The notes: a model not told the origin generated them from the sequence alone. A stretch of DNA of 64,000 nucleotides from CAZMNY01 sp964567745 (GCA_964567745.1 CAZMNY010000005.1:186001-250000), one strand, 5' to 3'; shown: positions 1 through 9,736, counted from the stretch's first letter. Program-made: numbers and translations.

Positions 1-1045
1 GGCGTTGTTCTTTGCGATAGCGGGTAAAGAAGTTTGGGAGTCGATCTTGCCCGGAGGTGCCTTGTCGAATCCGCGTAAAGCCGCCACTCCATTGCTGGCG
101 ACCCTGGGTGGGATTGTCGGCCCGGTCGCGGTCTACCTGTTCGGTCTCTCATTCGTCGGCGAGCCTGGCGGATTGGCGAACGGCTGGGCCATACCGTGTG
201 CGACGGACATCGCCTTTAGCTACTTAGTTGCGAGAATGATTTTCGGACCGGGCCATCCCGCGATTGCCTTCCTGTTGTTGTTGGCGATCGCAGACGACGC
301 AGCGGGGCTCGTGATCCTGGCGGTCTTCTTCCCGCAAGAAGAACTGAAACTCGGCTGGTTGTTAGTCACCGCGTTGGCAATCGCAATCGGCTTCAGCTTC
401 CGACGACTCAAGCTTCACAGCTTCTGGTGGTACGTGCTGATTCCCGGAACGCTCTCTTGGTACTCCTTCTATCAATGCGGTCTCCACCCTGCCTTGGGTT
501 TGGTGCCAATCATCCCCTGCATGCCTCACGCCCACACGGACCTGGGTATTTTCGCCGCCAAGGAACTCAATCGCAAAGACACGCTGAACGAGTTCGAACA
601 CTGGTGGAAGAATCCCGTCGAGATTGTGCTGGGCCTGTTCGGCCTGGTCAACGCGGGCGTTGTCATGAGTGCGATGGGTGCTGGGACTTGGCTGGTCCTG
701 GCCGGCCTGCTGATCGGCAAGCCGCTCGGCATCACGCTCTTCACCTGGCTCGGTGAGAAGCTCTTTAAACTCCAAGTGCCGGAGGGAATGAACTACCGAC
801 ACGTGGTCGTGCTCGGCAACATCGCCGCGATCGGCTTCACGGTTGCTCTGTTCGTTTCCACGGCGGCGTTCCCTAACCCCGGGGCGATTCAGGACTCGGT
901 GAAGATGGGCGCATTGATGAGTTTCGGAGCGGCGGTGGTTTCGTTCATTGTCGCCAAGACGTTGGGCGTGAAACCAGCCGATCTGCTTTCGAAACCGCCT
1001 AAGCCAGCCGTAACGACAGCCAACGCGGTCGCCAGCGGATCGTAG
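1..1045 (+). CDS. nhaA: Na+/H+ antiporter NhaA, 5'-truncated by window edge
   Basis: This is an inner-membrane sodium/proton antiporter of the NhaA family, which exchanges cytoplasmic Na+ for external H+ and supports pH and salt homeostasis. The visible 347 codons are open from the first base, so the N-terminal first helices lie outside the window. The family signature ATDIAFSY is present about 65 residues in, and the paired aspartates of the ion site appear in AIADDAAG about 30 residues later. Several hydrophobic helices follow, including GFTVALFVSTAAF near the C terminus. The gene converges on the minus-strand protease gene, with only 30 bp between the stop codons. The family call is secure; the true start cannot be seen. 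Confidence 0.93.
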   Translation, partial: ALFFAIAGKEVWESILPGGALSNPRKAATPLLATLGGIVGPVAVYLFGLSFVGEPGGLANGWAIPCATDIAFSYLVARMIFGPGHPAIAFLLLLAIADDAAGLVILAVFFPQEELKLGWLLVTALAIAIGFSFRRLKLHSFWWYVLIPGTLSWYSFYQCGLHPALGLVPIIPCMPHAHTDLGIFAAKELNRKDTLNEFEHWWKNPVEIVLGLFGLVNAGVVMSAMGAGTWLVLAGLLIGKPLGITLFTWLGEKLFKLQVPEGMNYRHVVVLGNIAAIGFTVALFVSTAAFPNPGAIQDSVKMGALMSFGAAVVSFIVAKTLGVKPADLLSKPPKPAVTTANAVASGS

Positions 1046-1075
1046 CTCGCCTTCAAGCGGAAGAAGTCGCGGCAA

Positions 1076-3301
1076 TCAGTAGCTAATTTGCTGGAAGTAG
1101 CGGAGGATGCGTTGGCCGACGGTTCGCCAGCCCGCGCGGATTCGCGCTTGGCCGACGGCGCCGATGATCAGCCGGCCTTCGGGATCGTCGACGCTCGCGG
1201 ACCCTTCGAAGTAGGTCTCCAGCGGCTCCTCTTTGCCAGCGCGGCTGGGATGACTGGCGATCGGTCCGCCATTCCGTCCCGCGAGACTGTCCGGAACGCT
1301 TCGCGCACGGCGCTTCGAAACATGGCTTAGCTTCGACATGATTCGCCAATCGGAGCGTTGGTCGAGCACGATGTGGACCGGTTGCCCTTCGTGAACGAAT
1401 TCCATGTCATGCCCATCGATCATCAGGATCGCCTGCAGTTCGTTGGGATCACCGACGTAGCAAACGAGTTGGCCGAAAGGATAATAGGCGCCGACGTTCT
1501 TTGTCGCGGTCGGCTGGCCCGACCATGAAGCGAGTCGCTCACCAGTTCGATCAGCGCGTCGATTGGGAATCGCGATCACTTCGCCGTCCTCTTTGGCTCG
1601 CACCACGAGCCGCCGCTTGTCGTCCTCTTGTTCCTCAATTTGCCGATCGACTCCGCCCATCGTCTCCAGCAGCTCGTCCAATTCCAAGGCGGCTTCGTCG
1701 ACGCCTAACACGGCCAGACTGTTCGCTGTGGCAGCGCGGACGTCGAGTTGTTCGCGGCGTCCTTGAAGGGCGTTGATCTGCAGATCGAGACCCGTGTTTC
1801 GCAGCGTGACGATTGGATCGCCGCGTCGCACGCTCTGGCCTGGCTTCACATGCGTCTCGGTCAAGTTGCCGGCGACTTCGACGTAAATCGGCGCAGCGCT
1901 GCGAGGGCGGACGTGGACGTGGCAGCGAATGTAATGCGGAAGCGGCACGTACAACAGGGCCAGCAATAACCCGCAGACGCCAGCGCTGCTGATCGCGAAA
2001 CGAAGCTTGTTCACTTGATCCATCCTTCCTGGACTGCTGAGGTGTTTGAACAGCCGAATCATTGGGTGGACGAAAAGGCCGTAGAGTGACGCGGCAGCAA
2101 GGACTTGCCCCACGGGCTTTAACCCATACGGCTCCAAGACGCTGTTGAGAAACCACACGATCGAAAACACGACCACCCACCGATAGAGTCCCGCCGCGAC
2201 ACTGTAGGCGGCGAACAACGCGCGGCCTCGCGCCGGTAGAAACGGGTCATCCGTCTCATCGAATCCCAACAGCCATGCGCCCGCTTTCCGCTGAAGTATC
2301 GTGGTCGCCTTTTGCCGCAGGTTGGGAATCTCGAGGACGTCGGAGAGGATGTAGTAGCCGTCGTAACGCAACAGAGGATTGGCGTTGAACACGATTGTGC
2401 TGACCGAACTGACGAACATCACGTTTAAGCACAAGTAATTCAGAATGCCCGGCTGAGTGCGCCACCAGATCAGAGTGCAAATCGACGCCAACAAGATCTC
2501 GACGTACATGCCCGCCGCCCCAATCGCAGCTCGCCGCCATTTGTTCGGCAGCATCCAGCTATCCGTGACGTTGCAGTAGAGACAGGGCGTCAACACCAAC
2601 AGCATCACGCCCATTTCGTGGCACTCGCCTCCGAAACGTTTGCATGTCAATCCGTGCCCGAACTCGTGTATCACTTTCGTCACCGCCAGCGTAGCAGCCA
2701 ACCAAAGCCAATTCTTCGCGCCGAAGAATTCATGAAACGCCGGAAGTCGAGATTGAAAGACATCGAACTCAACTAAGACCAACGTCAATGCAATCACCGC
2801 GAGACAGAGTCCGGCGAACACCGCGGGCGCACTGAATATCCAACCCAACCTGGTGTTGAGCCAACCGAGCAGCCGATCGGGATCAATCCCTTTGAAGCGG
2901 ATGCAAAGCACGTTGGTGAAGGCCGACCAGCGCTGACGTTTGGCGTGCTCCTTGCGGCGCTGAGCCAGCGTGGCGCCTTGGCCGCGGGCATCGGAGTTGA
3001 CTAACGCTGCCTGGTGCATCGCGCCGACAAATTGATGGATCTCTTGCAACGAGATCTTTTGCGGCGCGAAACTCGCTTCAAATTGGTCCTGCAGCGACTG
3101 CAGACTCCGTTCGCCATCGAGCCAACTCAGCAGCCGGTACTCTTCTTCCTCGAACCGGTAATACTTCAGCGTCAGCGGATCCTTGACCACCCAGCAGCGG
3201 CGGCCCTGATAGATGTGCTCGCGGCAAGCCAAGTCGGCGCGCAGCCGCAACCGCAGCGGGCGGCCAGCACTCGATATCATGCTGCGGGCAAGACTCGACA
3301 T
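1076..3301 (-). CDS. M50-type membrane zinc protease fused to HlyD-like adaptor
   Basis: A 741-residue multi-domain membrane protein. Residues about 30-105 resemble a PqqD-like peptide-binding domain. Hydrophobic segments start near 150, and the zinc-protease motif HEFGH lies at 212-216, with the third ligand expected in NPLLRYDG at 308-315, as in site-2-protease/M50 peptidases. After further membrane segments, a lipoyl-like/HlyD hairpin begins near residue 460 (GQSVRRGDPIVTL). Related M50-HlyD proteins are annotated as putative peptide zinc metalloproteases, so processing plus export of a peptide is a reasonable inference, but no substrate gene is visible. It is the last gene of a minus-strand cluster with two further HlyD-type proteins, 123 bp after the middle gene. 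The ATG at 3301 is the first good start. Confidence 0.85.
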   Translation of the reverse strand: MSSLARSMISSAGRPLRLRLRADLACREHIYQGRRCWVVKDPLTLKYYRFEEEEYRLLSWLDGERSLQSLQDQFEASFAPQKISLQEIHQFVGAMHQAALVNSDARGQGATLAQRRKEHAKRQRWSAFTNVLCIRFKGIDPDRLLGWLNTRLGWIFSAPAVFAGLCLAVIALTLVLVEFDVFQSRLPAFHEFFGAKNWLWLAATLAVTKVIHEFGHGLTCKRFGGECHEMGVMLLVLTPCLYCNVTDSWMLPNKWRRAAIGAAGMYVEILLASICTLIWWRTQPGILNYLCLNVMFVSSVSTIVFNANPLLRYDGYYILSDVLEIPNLRQKATTILQRKAGAWLLGFDETDDPFLPARGRALFAAYSVAAGLYRWVVVFSIVWFLNSVLEPYGLKPVGQVLAAASLYGLFVHPMIRLFKHLSSPGRMDQVNKLRFAISSAGVCGLLLALLYVPLPHYIRCHVHVRPRSAAPIYVEVAGNLTETHVKPGQSVRRGDPIVTLRNTGLDLQINALQGRREQLDVRAATANSLAVLGVDEAALELDELLETMGGVDRQIEEQEDDKRRLVVRAKEDGEVIAIPNRRADRTGERLASWSGQPTATKNVGAYYPFGQLVCYVGDPNELQAILMIDGHDMEFVHEGQPVHIVLDQRSDWRIMSKLSHVSKRRARSVPDSLAGRNGGPIASHPSRAGKEEPLETYFEGSASVDDPEGRLIIGAVGQARIRAGWRTVGQRILRYFQQISY

Positions 3302-3424
3302 CCTTGTCTCTCTCTATCCTTGTCTCAGTTCGTGCGCTCTGGCGAGCGTAGCTATCACGTGTTACCGCGCGTCGGCCTTGCCTGCGGCAACAGGATAAGC
3401 GACTGGCGATGGCGCCAATTAGCG

Positions 3425-4327
3425 CTAGCGAATCTGGACGACGGTGCGAGCTGATTTGCCGGGTTGCAGCAGCCACTGGCCGTTGGGCCCTCGGCGATTC
3501 ACGACCTCCGCCCGCACTCGGTATCGATTGCCGGCTTGGACGAGCGGATTGACGAACACGATGAGGCCTTTCAAGCTCGCGCTCTGACCTCGAGCCAAAG
3601 CGACGTGAACGGTAACGGGACGCCCGTCGACTTCGTGCGCGTCCAGATCGGCGGCGCTGATCAATCCTTCAACTCGCAGCTGATCCATACGGACAACTCG
3701 CAACACGTCGTCGCCAGCCGTGACCCATTCTCGCGTTTGCTTGACCACATCCATCGCCATGCCGTCGAATGGCGCCAGAATCTTCCGGCGGCGAATCTTC
3801 TCTTCCGCCGCCTCGACGGCCGCTTGGTGCACGTCGGCATTCAGCTTGGCGACTCGCGTGTCCAATTGACTCTTAGCAATTTGCAACTCGGCGCGATGCT
3901 TCGCCAGCGCCAGTCGCCGAACCTCGGATCGCGACACCGTGCCAACGGCTCGCTCATTGATGCTCAGCGCGTCCTGCCATTCGGCCGTGGCAAGTTCTGA
4001 GGACTTGATCGCGAACTGCACGTCGATGTCGTCCGAGGCCCGCGCCATCGCAGCGTCGCGCTCGCGCACGGCAGCCAGCTTCTCCAACTGAGGCTGACGG
4101 TCGTCGATCTGAGCCAGCACCTGGTCCTTGGCGACCAAGTCGCCAGCCTTGACATGGACCGACTGCAACAACCCGGTCTCTTGCGCCGTCGCCGCCACAT
4201 CGAAGATCAAGAAGACCTGAGACATCTGCAGCTCGGCAGACGATGGAGGCGTGCGGCTCGACGAAGACTGGGTGTCTAAAGGACCGCCCAAAACCATCGC
4301 CAGCAGAATGATACTGTTTGCAACCAT
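3425..4327 (-). CDS. HlyD-family periplasmic adaptor (membrane fusion protein)
   Basis: A 300-residue exported adaptor with a short N-terminal hydrophobic segment (MVANSIILLAMVLGG). It has the lipoyl half-motif GLLQSVHVKAGDLVAKDQVL, a long alpha-helical hairpin rich in Ala, Glu and Arg, and the second half-motif APFDGMAMDVV, followed by a beta-barrel domain. Such proteins bridge an inner-membrane transporter and the outer membrane. I chose the ATG at 4327 because it is preceded by an AAGGGGAG ribosome-binding site and directly precedes the signal segment; an upstream in-frame start at 4399 is possible. No ABC or RND pump gene is adjacent, so the partner is likely the M50-HlyD protein downstream or lies elsewhere. 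Confidence 0.82.
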   Translation of the reverse strand: MVANSIILLAMVLGGPLDTQSSSSRTPPSSAELQMSQVFLIFDVAATAQETGLLQSVHVKAGDLVAKDQVLAQIDDRQPQLEKLAAVRERDAAMARASDDIDVQFAIKSSELATAEWQDALSINERAVGTVSRSEVRRLALAKHRAELQIAKSQLDTRVAKLNADVHQAAVEAAEEKIRRRKILAPFDGMAMDVVKQTREWVTAGDDVLRVVRMDQLRVEGLISAADLDAHEVDGRPVTVHVALARGQSASLKGLIVFVNPLVQAGNRYRVRAEVVNRRGPNGQWLLQPGKSARTVVQIR

Positions 4328-4502
4328 CGTTTCGATTACTCCCCTTCTATCAATCGATCCGCACCAATGTCCGCAAGTTGCCGAGAACTCGACACTCAAA
4401 CCTACCTCAGAAACCGCTCAGCAGCGCTTGGCGTTTTGAGGTCGCCGCGCACTGTCCGTTCCCCGCAAGGACCGCGCCACTTTCGCGGAGCGAAAGGCGA
4501 CA

Positions 4503-6695
4503 CTACGGCCACCAAAGTAGTGATGTCTTCTGAATCGTTTCGATCAAGTCTCCAAACCAGACCGCGCCGACGGGCCGCATGCCGCAATGAACCTGGGCCG
4601 TCAGCGTGGCTTCGTTGCGAAGTTCGGGCAGCTCGGTCTTGTCGATGCTCACTCGCAACCGAACCACGTTGCCCTCGCTCTCATGCACATCAGCCGATCG
4701 TTGAATCTCAATCAATTCTCCTTCGAATCGCTGGTCGGGGTGAGCCGTCAAGACGAAAGAGACTGTCAACGGCTCGCCCTTCTCCGCATGCAACTGATCG
4801 TCGATGTGCCCCATCCGCCGTTCTGGCATCCAAACCTCGAGCTCCCAGTCGCCGTCCGGATCGTACAAGGTCATCAGTCCGTCGCCGCGGTGAACCGGTC
4901 GGTTCCAAAGACGCTCATGCAGTCGCCACGTGGCGATCTGTGCGCGTTGCGTGGACAGGACTCGCAGCCCTTGTTGCTCGATTTCGACCAACTTGATTCG
5001 CTCTTTCAAATTGATGATCGCCGTATCCAGGCGTCGCACTTCGCCTTCTATCCTCTGCTGCTCAATGGGGTCCAACCGAGCGTTGCGAATCAGCACCGAA
5101 TTGCGCGCGGCGGACTGTTGCTTCTTCTCTTCGACTTCGCCTTGCAGTCGAGTCATTTTCTCTTGTAGCGGCGCACTGCGAAGTCGAACCAGCAATTGAT
5201 TGGGTTCGACAACTTGAGCATGCCGAACAGGCAGCTCGGCGACAACGCCCTCGGTTTGCGCAAAGACCTCGAAACGCTCCGAGGGAATCAATTGCCCGTT
5301 GCAAGTTATCTTGAGCGGCGCAGGAACGATCGCCAGCGCGGCGGCGGCCATGATCAACACGACGAGGACCGCAATCGTCTTGGGCAGATTGCGAGCCTGC
5401 ACGAGGATTTTGCTTTTGCCGATCGCGCGCCACAATGGCATCAAGAACACCTGGTCGTGAGCCAATGCGTTCGCCAGAGCCGATCCGCCGTGAGCGGCGA
5501 TCATTTCGACCCGCTGCTCAACTCCCTGCTCAGTTCGGCTGTCGCGAAGCTGCTCGACGATCAACGCTCCAATCGGCTCGCGATGTTCGCCCAGCGCAGG
5601 ACCCTCATCGTCGTCATCCAAATCATCGTCGTAGAGCGGCTGGACTACCACGAGCTTGGCGTGCGAAATATCCAAGTACGAGTCGAGCGCCTCTTCAACT
5701 TGAGGCGCAAGCGGGCTCTCATCTGTGTCGCGACGCCAAAGCGTCTGCCTAGAGTGGGCCACTCGCCCCGCCAACTTACCGAGGCGATTCACTTCTTCAG
5801 CGCGGCGGTCCAACGTGTCTAATCCGCTGACCGCCTCCAACTGATAATGACGCCCCTTGCGAACCGCGATACTGACTCGATCGCATTGCAGCAGACGCCG
5901 AGACTCGTTGGCCATTGCATAACATGTCTCTTTGACATCCAAGCGACTGTGGATGCTGCGAATGAACTGCTCCAAGTTGTCCCAAAGCAACTCGCGCTGG
6001 TGAAAGTTCTTGAGGTGCTTACGAGTGACAAAGGTCTGTGCCAGCTCGCACATCTGCAGAACAAATCGGAGATAGCCGCGCTGAGTTGTAGGGCCGCCCG
6101 CCGGCCGTTGAAAGATCTCGACTATCTCCATCGGCCGGTCTTCAAATCTGACGAAGCCCACGATTAGCAAATGCTCCGTCGGGTTGCCCGCCTCTTCTGT
6201 GTCATTCGACCCGGACTGTGGAGGAATCAATGCCGCCTGGCCGTCCGCCAACAACTGCTGTAACAAGAGGTAGTGCCGCTGAGCCGATTGCTTGTCGTCG
6301 TGCAAACGAGCTCGAGGAAAATTGATTTGGTAGCGCAGATCGAGCCCGTCGTCGCCGAGCGTCCAAATCGCTGCCCCTTCGGACGCCAAAGCCGAAACGA
6401 CTCGCTGAAGAAACTCGGCGTAGAACGCGTCTTCGTCCACGTCCGACTGGGCGAGCTGAGTGATCTCTTGAACGATCACTCGAATCTGATTTCGCGTCTC
6501 CTGCACGAGCCTCGCGTCGGGCTCGACCGATCCCGGTGATGCAGGCGACGGCGCATCAGCCGACCCTGGACTCACACCGTTCGCCGGGGTCTGAACCGGC
6601 GGACCCAGTGGAATCGGAGCGCCACCGGCCGCAGTATTCAGACTCGCATCAGCCGAGTGCAAGTTGGGGTCGTCAATTGGTGCATTGGAAGTCAT
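4503..6695 (-). CDS. GAF-domain protein fused to HlyD-type adaptor
   Basis: A 730-residue protein with a Pro/Ser/Asp-rich N terminus. A degenerate GAF-like region spans about 65-225, and a clear GAF domain spans about 240-390 (LLQCDRVSIAVRKGRHYQLE to PIGALIVEQL). One membrane helix follows near 440-460 (IAVLVVLIMAAAALAIVP), then a HlyD-like adaptor with a coiled-coil hairpin and beta domain to the C terminus. GAF domains bind small ligands, so a cytoplasmic sensor appears joined directly to a periplasmic export adaptor. It is first in the minus-strand cluster with the HlyD and M50-HlyD genes. The arrangement lets me infer ligand-gated assembly of an export complex; this is not proven. Confidence 0.82.
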   Translation of the reverse strand: MTSNAPIDDPNLHSADASLNTAAGGAPIPLGPPVQTPANGVSPGSADAPSPASPGSVEPDARLVQETRNQIRVIVQEITQLAQSDVDEDAFYAEFLQRVVSALASEGAAIWTLGDDGLDLRYQINFPRARLHDDKQSAQRHYLLLQQLLADGQAALIPPQSGSNDTEEAGNPTEHLLIVGFVRFEDRPMEIVEIFQRPAGGPTTQRGYLRFVLQMCELAQTFVTRKHLKNFHQRELLWDNLEQFIRSIHSRLDVKETCYAMANESRRLLQCDRVSIAVRKGRHYQLEAVSGLDTLDRRAEEVNRLGKLAGRVAHSRQTLWRRDTDESPLAPQVEEALDSYLDISHAKLVVVQPLYDDDLDDDDEGPALGEHREPIGALIVEQLRDSRTEQGVEQRVEMIAAHGGSALANALAHDQVFLMPLWRAIGKSKILVQARNLPKTIAVLVVLIMAAAALAIVPAPLKITCNGQLIPSERFEVFAQTEGVVAELPVRHAQVVEPNQLLVRLRSAPLQEKMTRLQGEVEEKKQQSAARNSVLIRNARLDPIEQQRIEGEVRRLDTAIINLKERIKLVEIEQQGLRVLSTQRAQIATWRLHERLWNRPVHRGDGLMTLYDPDGDWELEVWMPERRMGHIDDQLHAEKGEPLTVSFVLTAHPDQRFEGELIEIQRSADVHESEGNVVRLRVSIDKTELPELRNEATLTAQVHCGMRPVGAVWFGDLIETIQKTSLLWWP

Positions 6696-7100
6696 ATCTA
6701 CCCAATCGGGTGATCCTCGCCAGCATCTCCCGCAAAATCGCTACAATTCGCCAAAATGTTACAGCTTGCCATGATTTCATTGCTGGCTAGGTGCCGAGTT
6801 CGATCGATTGCCAAGCGCGGCTATCCTGTCGCGGCCTGAACCGAGTCCGTGTCGTTCGCGCCCTGAGCCGGTGGCACCGAGCCGATGTGCGCCGTGCTGG
6901 CCTGCCTCCGACTTCTGGCGAAGCTGGCTACGTTGGTCAGGTGTGCGGAAACGGCAGGGGCTGCCATAATGGAGCGCCGCCAACCGTTCGGTCTTCGTCT
7001 TGTCTATACGCCATCGCGTTTCCAACACCAGACAAGGCGATCAGGTGCCGGTTGGCTGCTACGTCTTTTTTTCGTTCGGCGCACGAGGTTTTGTCAGCTC
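6696..7100. other. Divergent intergenic region
   Basis: About 400 bp separate the divergently transcribed GAF-HlyD gene and the LarA-like gene. It should hold both promoters, but I see no convincing -35/-10 pair, repeat or conserved small gene. The open frame upstream of the LarA-like start has no family similarity and is arginine-rich in the manner of non-coding frames. Confidence 0.5.
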
Positions 7101-8378
7101 ATGGCCACATCGATCGACATTGCATTTCCCGACATGTTTCGAGTGCGGCAGACGTTGGACGGCGACCAGGTCACCGACATTGCCGGGGAAGTCCAATCGC
7201 AGTTGTCTGCGCTCAAGTTGGATCAGAAGATTCGCCCCGGTCAGTCTGTGGCGATCACCGCGGGCAGCCGAGGAATCGCGAACATCAAGGTCGTGCTGAG
7301 GTCGGCGGTCGATTTTTTCAAGAGCATTCACGCCGAGCCATTCATCGTGCCGGCGATGGGGAGTCATGGCGGCGGAACGGTCGAGGGTCAGTTGGGGATT
7401 CTCGCCGGATATGGCATTACGGAAGAATACTGCGGCTGCCCCATTCGCGCGACGATGGAGACAGTCGTGGTGTGCAACGCGGGCGAGGGCTTTCCAGTTC
7501 ACTTCGACCGATTCGCGTACGAAGCCGATCATGTTCTTGTCTGCGGACGAGTGAAGCCGCACACAAATTTCGTGGGCGACATCGAAAGCGGTCTGATGAA
7601 GATGATGTTGATCGGGCTAGGCAAACACAACGGTGCCAAGATTTATCATCGTGCGATACACGACCACAGTTTTGGTCAGATCGTTCGCAGCGTGGCTCGT
7701 GAAGTTTCGGCGAAGTGTCGTATCGTCGCAGGGCTGGCGATTGTCGAAAACGGTTACGATCAAACGGCTAAGATCGAGGCGGTCGGCGTTCATGAGCTTG
7801 AAACTCGTGAGAAGGAGCTGTTGAAACTCTCCAAGCAACTCATGCCCAAGCTGCCTTTCGACGTCGCCGACATTTTGATGATCGATGAAATCGGAAAGAA
7901 CATCAGCGGGACGGGGATGGATACCAACATCGTCGGCCGCAAGTTCGGCGCGCATAAGGCAGCTGATCACGAGACGCCTAAGATCCGTCACATATTGATT
8001 CGCGGGTTGACCGAGGCCACGCACGGCAATGCGACAGGGCTCGGTCTGGCCGAATTTTGTCTAGGCCGCGTTGTGCGTCAGCGAGACGCCGAGATCACCA
8101 AAATCAATTGCCTCACGGGTGGACACGCTCTGGGGGCGATGACTCCGGTGAATTTCGAGACCGACTTCGAGCTGCTTCAAGCGGCGACGTCGGTGATCGG
8201 TCTCAGGCCGGTGGAAGACGCGCGAATACTTTGGATTCAAAACACGCTCGAGCTGGCCGAAGTCGAGTGTTCGATGGACTACTTCGACGAAGCTCAGCAG
8301 CGTGACGATTTGGAGATCATCGAAACACCTCGCCCTTTGCCTTGGGATCAGGAAGGTATGCTTCAAGATTGGCGTTGA
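7101..8378 (+). CDS. LarA-like protein (DUF2088, nickel-dependent lactate racemase family)
   Basis: A 425-residue cytoplasmic protein of the LarA/DUF2088 family, whose founder is a lactate racemase using a nickel-pincer cofactor. Family-type segments are AMGSHGGGTVEGQ near residue 75, KPHTNFVGDIESGLMKMM near 150 and DEIGKNISGTGMDTNIVGR near 260. Many relatives are not lactate racemases and act on other 2-hydroxy acids or have unknown roles. No larB, larC or larE cofactor gene is nearby. I chose the ATG at 7101 because homologous sequence starts there; the longer open frame upstream is unlike any protein. It is divergent from the export cluster and followed 131 bp later by the SUKH-like gene. 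Confidence 0.85.
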   Translation: MATSIDIAFPDMFRVRQTLDGDQVTDIAGEVQSQLSALKLDQKIRPGQSVAITAGSRGIANIKVVLRSAVDFFKSIHAEPFIVPAMGSHGGGTVEGQLGILAGYGITEEYCGCPIRATMETVVVCNAGEGFPVHFDRFAYEADHVLVCGRVKPHTNFVGDIESGLMKMMLIGLGKHNGAKIYHRAIHDHSFGQIVRSVAREVSAKCRIVAGLAIVENGYDQTAKIEAVGVHELETREKELLKLSKQLMPKLPFDVADILMIDEIGKNISGTGMDTNIVGRKFGAHKAADHETPKIRHILIRGLTEATHGNATGLGLAEFCLGRVVRQRDAEITKINCLTGGHALGAMTPVNFETDFELLQAATSVIGLRPVEDARILWIQNTLELAEVECSMDYFDEAQQRDDLEIIETPRPLPWDQEGMLQDWR

Positions 8379-8509
8379 GGATCGGCGCGTTGAGAAAGCA
8401 CTTTTTTGCTCCACAGACTACAGATCGACGAAAGGCGAGACGGAGATGCTCATGCGACGGTTCGCAAGTGTTTCCCGAGTCGGCACCTGACTCACCATCA
8501 TGGAACTGA

Positions 8510-9736
8510 ATGTTGACGTCAGCATCAGCACAACTCGCCGAACGATTTTGTTTGCAGCTGCCTGCCGACTTCAAGGCGTGGCTCGATGAGGAGTGTCCTG
8601 CGCGCATTCACGGCGGCGAGTTCTCGCTGGCACTGACGGTCGAAGAAATGATCGACCCGGATCCGGGCGTCATGTGGGGCGGATTCATGTTGCCCGACAC
8701 GATGCCGGTCATGGGCAACCGCTACGGCGATTGGCTCTGTTTTCGTCTTGGATTCGACGGCGGCATTCGAGATTGGATCATTTGGCGTCATGGCGGCGGC
8801 GACTGGACGACCGTCGGGTCGACTTTCGTGGAAGCGTTGTTGTACGAATCGGCATCGCCGTTCGCTCACGGGAACGCTGCGCGACCGTCGCCAGCGGCCG
8901 AGTGGGCGATCGAGTACGTCCGTGGGGAATCGGGTGTTTCACTGCGTGCACTGTTCGATGATCCGACGGACTCGCGTCTGGCCGCGTTGTTGGATTGGCG
9001 TCCCTCATTGCCAGTCTATCGCGATCTCGCGCTATTGGCGGTGAGTTGCCCATTTCGCACCAAGGCAACTCCGTCATTGGCGGCGCAAATGAGTTTGCGC
9101 TGGGATCCGGATTTCGTCCGTCTCTGTTTTGACACGTCGAGCATCAGCAGGGAACAGGCGGCCGAAATTCGTCATCGGCTCGACGCGGACGCCGAGCAGT
9201 TTTTTGTTCAGGATTGGGAGAAGGCGACAGCGACAGCGAATGCGGCGGCGGCTTTGTCCAGGGAAATCGGCTGGGCGTTCGAAATCGCAGGATGGGGCGC
9301 GGAACGGTCTGGGGAGACCGATACGGCGATCCAGCGGTATCTTTCCGCGATGGATTGTTCCGTGTTTTCCGACGAGTCGGTGCGGTTTCGCAGTCATTGG
9401 TTTGATCCGAATCATGGCAAGTTCGCGGCGGCCCGGCTAAGACAGCTCCGGTATGAGTCGGACGATCCGTACCAGCGATTGTTGCTTAACGGCTCCGAGC
9501 ACATCGGCAAAGTTGTGGCGGCTCAATGGATGGAGCGTGGCGCCGCAGCAGAATGGGAAGGCGACTTCGAGACGGCCTACCGGTGCTATTGGAAATCGGG
9601 CTGGGATTTGGGTCATCCTTCGCTCGATGGATTCTCCGCTCTGCTCAACGATATGGCTCGTGTCGCCAAGCGCGGCAACTCGGTTGGTCTCGACACGCTA
9701 GCACAGCTTCACAGCAAATCGATTCTTCGTGCGTAA
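8510..9736 (+). CDS. SUKH (SMI1/KNR4)-like protein with helical C-terminal half
   Basis: A 408-residue soluble protein without a signal peptide. Residues 1-120 fit the SUKH/SMI1-KNR4 pattern: LPADFKAWLDEE, an acidic/aromatic middle, then GNRYGDWLCFRLGFDG and a terminal TFVEALLYES helix. The C-terminal half (about 230-400) is helix-rich, with paired Ala/Trp helices such as WERGAAAEWEGDFETAYRCY-type repeats resembling TPR units. SUKH proteins often serve as immunity proteins of polymorphic toxins, but no toxin gene is adjacent and this protein is much longer than typical immunity proteins. The role is therefore open. The ATG at 8510 is the first start in frame. Confidence 0.6.
   Translation: MLTSASAQLAERFCLQLPADFKAWLDEECPARIHGGEFSLALTVEEMIDPDPGVMWGGFMLPDTMPVMGNRYGDWLCFRLGFDGGIRDWIIWRHGGGDWTTVGSTFVEALLYESASPFAHGNAARPSPAAEWAIEYVRGESGVSLRALFDDPTDSRLAALLDWRPSLPVYRDLALLAVSCPFRTKATPSLAAQMSLRWDPDFVRLCFDTSSISREQAAEIRHRLDADAEQFFVQDWEKATATANAAAALSREIGWAFEIAGWGAERSGETDTAIQRYLSAMDCSVFSDESVRFRSHWFDPNHGKFAAARLRQLRYESDDPYQRLLLNGSEHIGKVVAAQWMERGAAAEWEGDFETAYRCYWKSGWDLGHPSLDGFSALLNDMARVAKRGNSVGLDTLAQLHSKSILRA

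Noticed and set aside
6885..7100. 72-codon upstream extension of the LarA-like gene
   Set aside because: Similarity to the family begins at the ATG at 7101; the extension looks non-coding.
8390..8420. Terminator after the LarA-like gene
   Set aside because: An AGCA/TGCT foldback with a T-run in the loop is too short to count as an intrinsic terminator.
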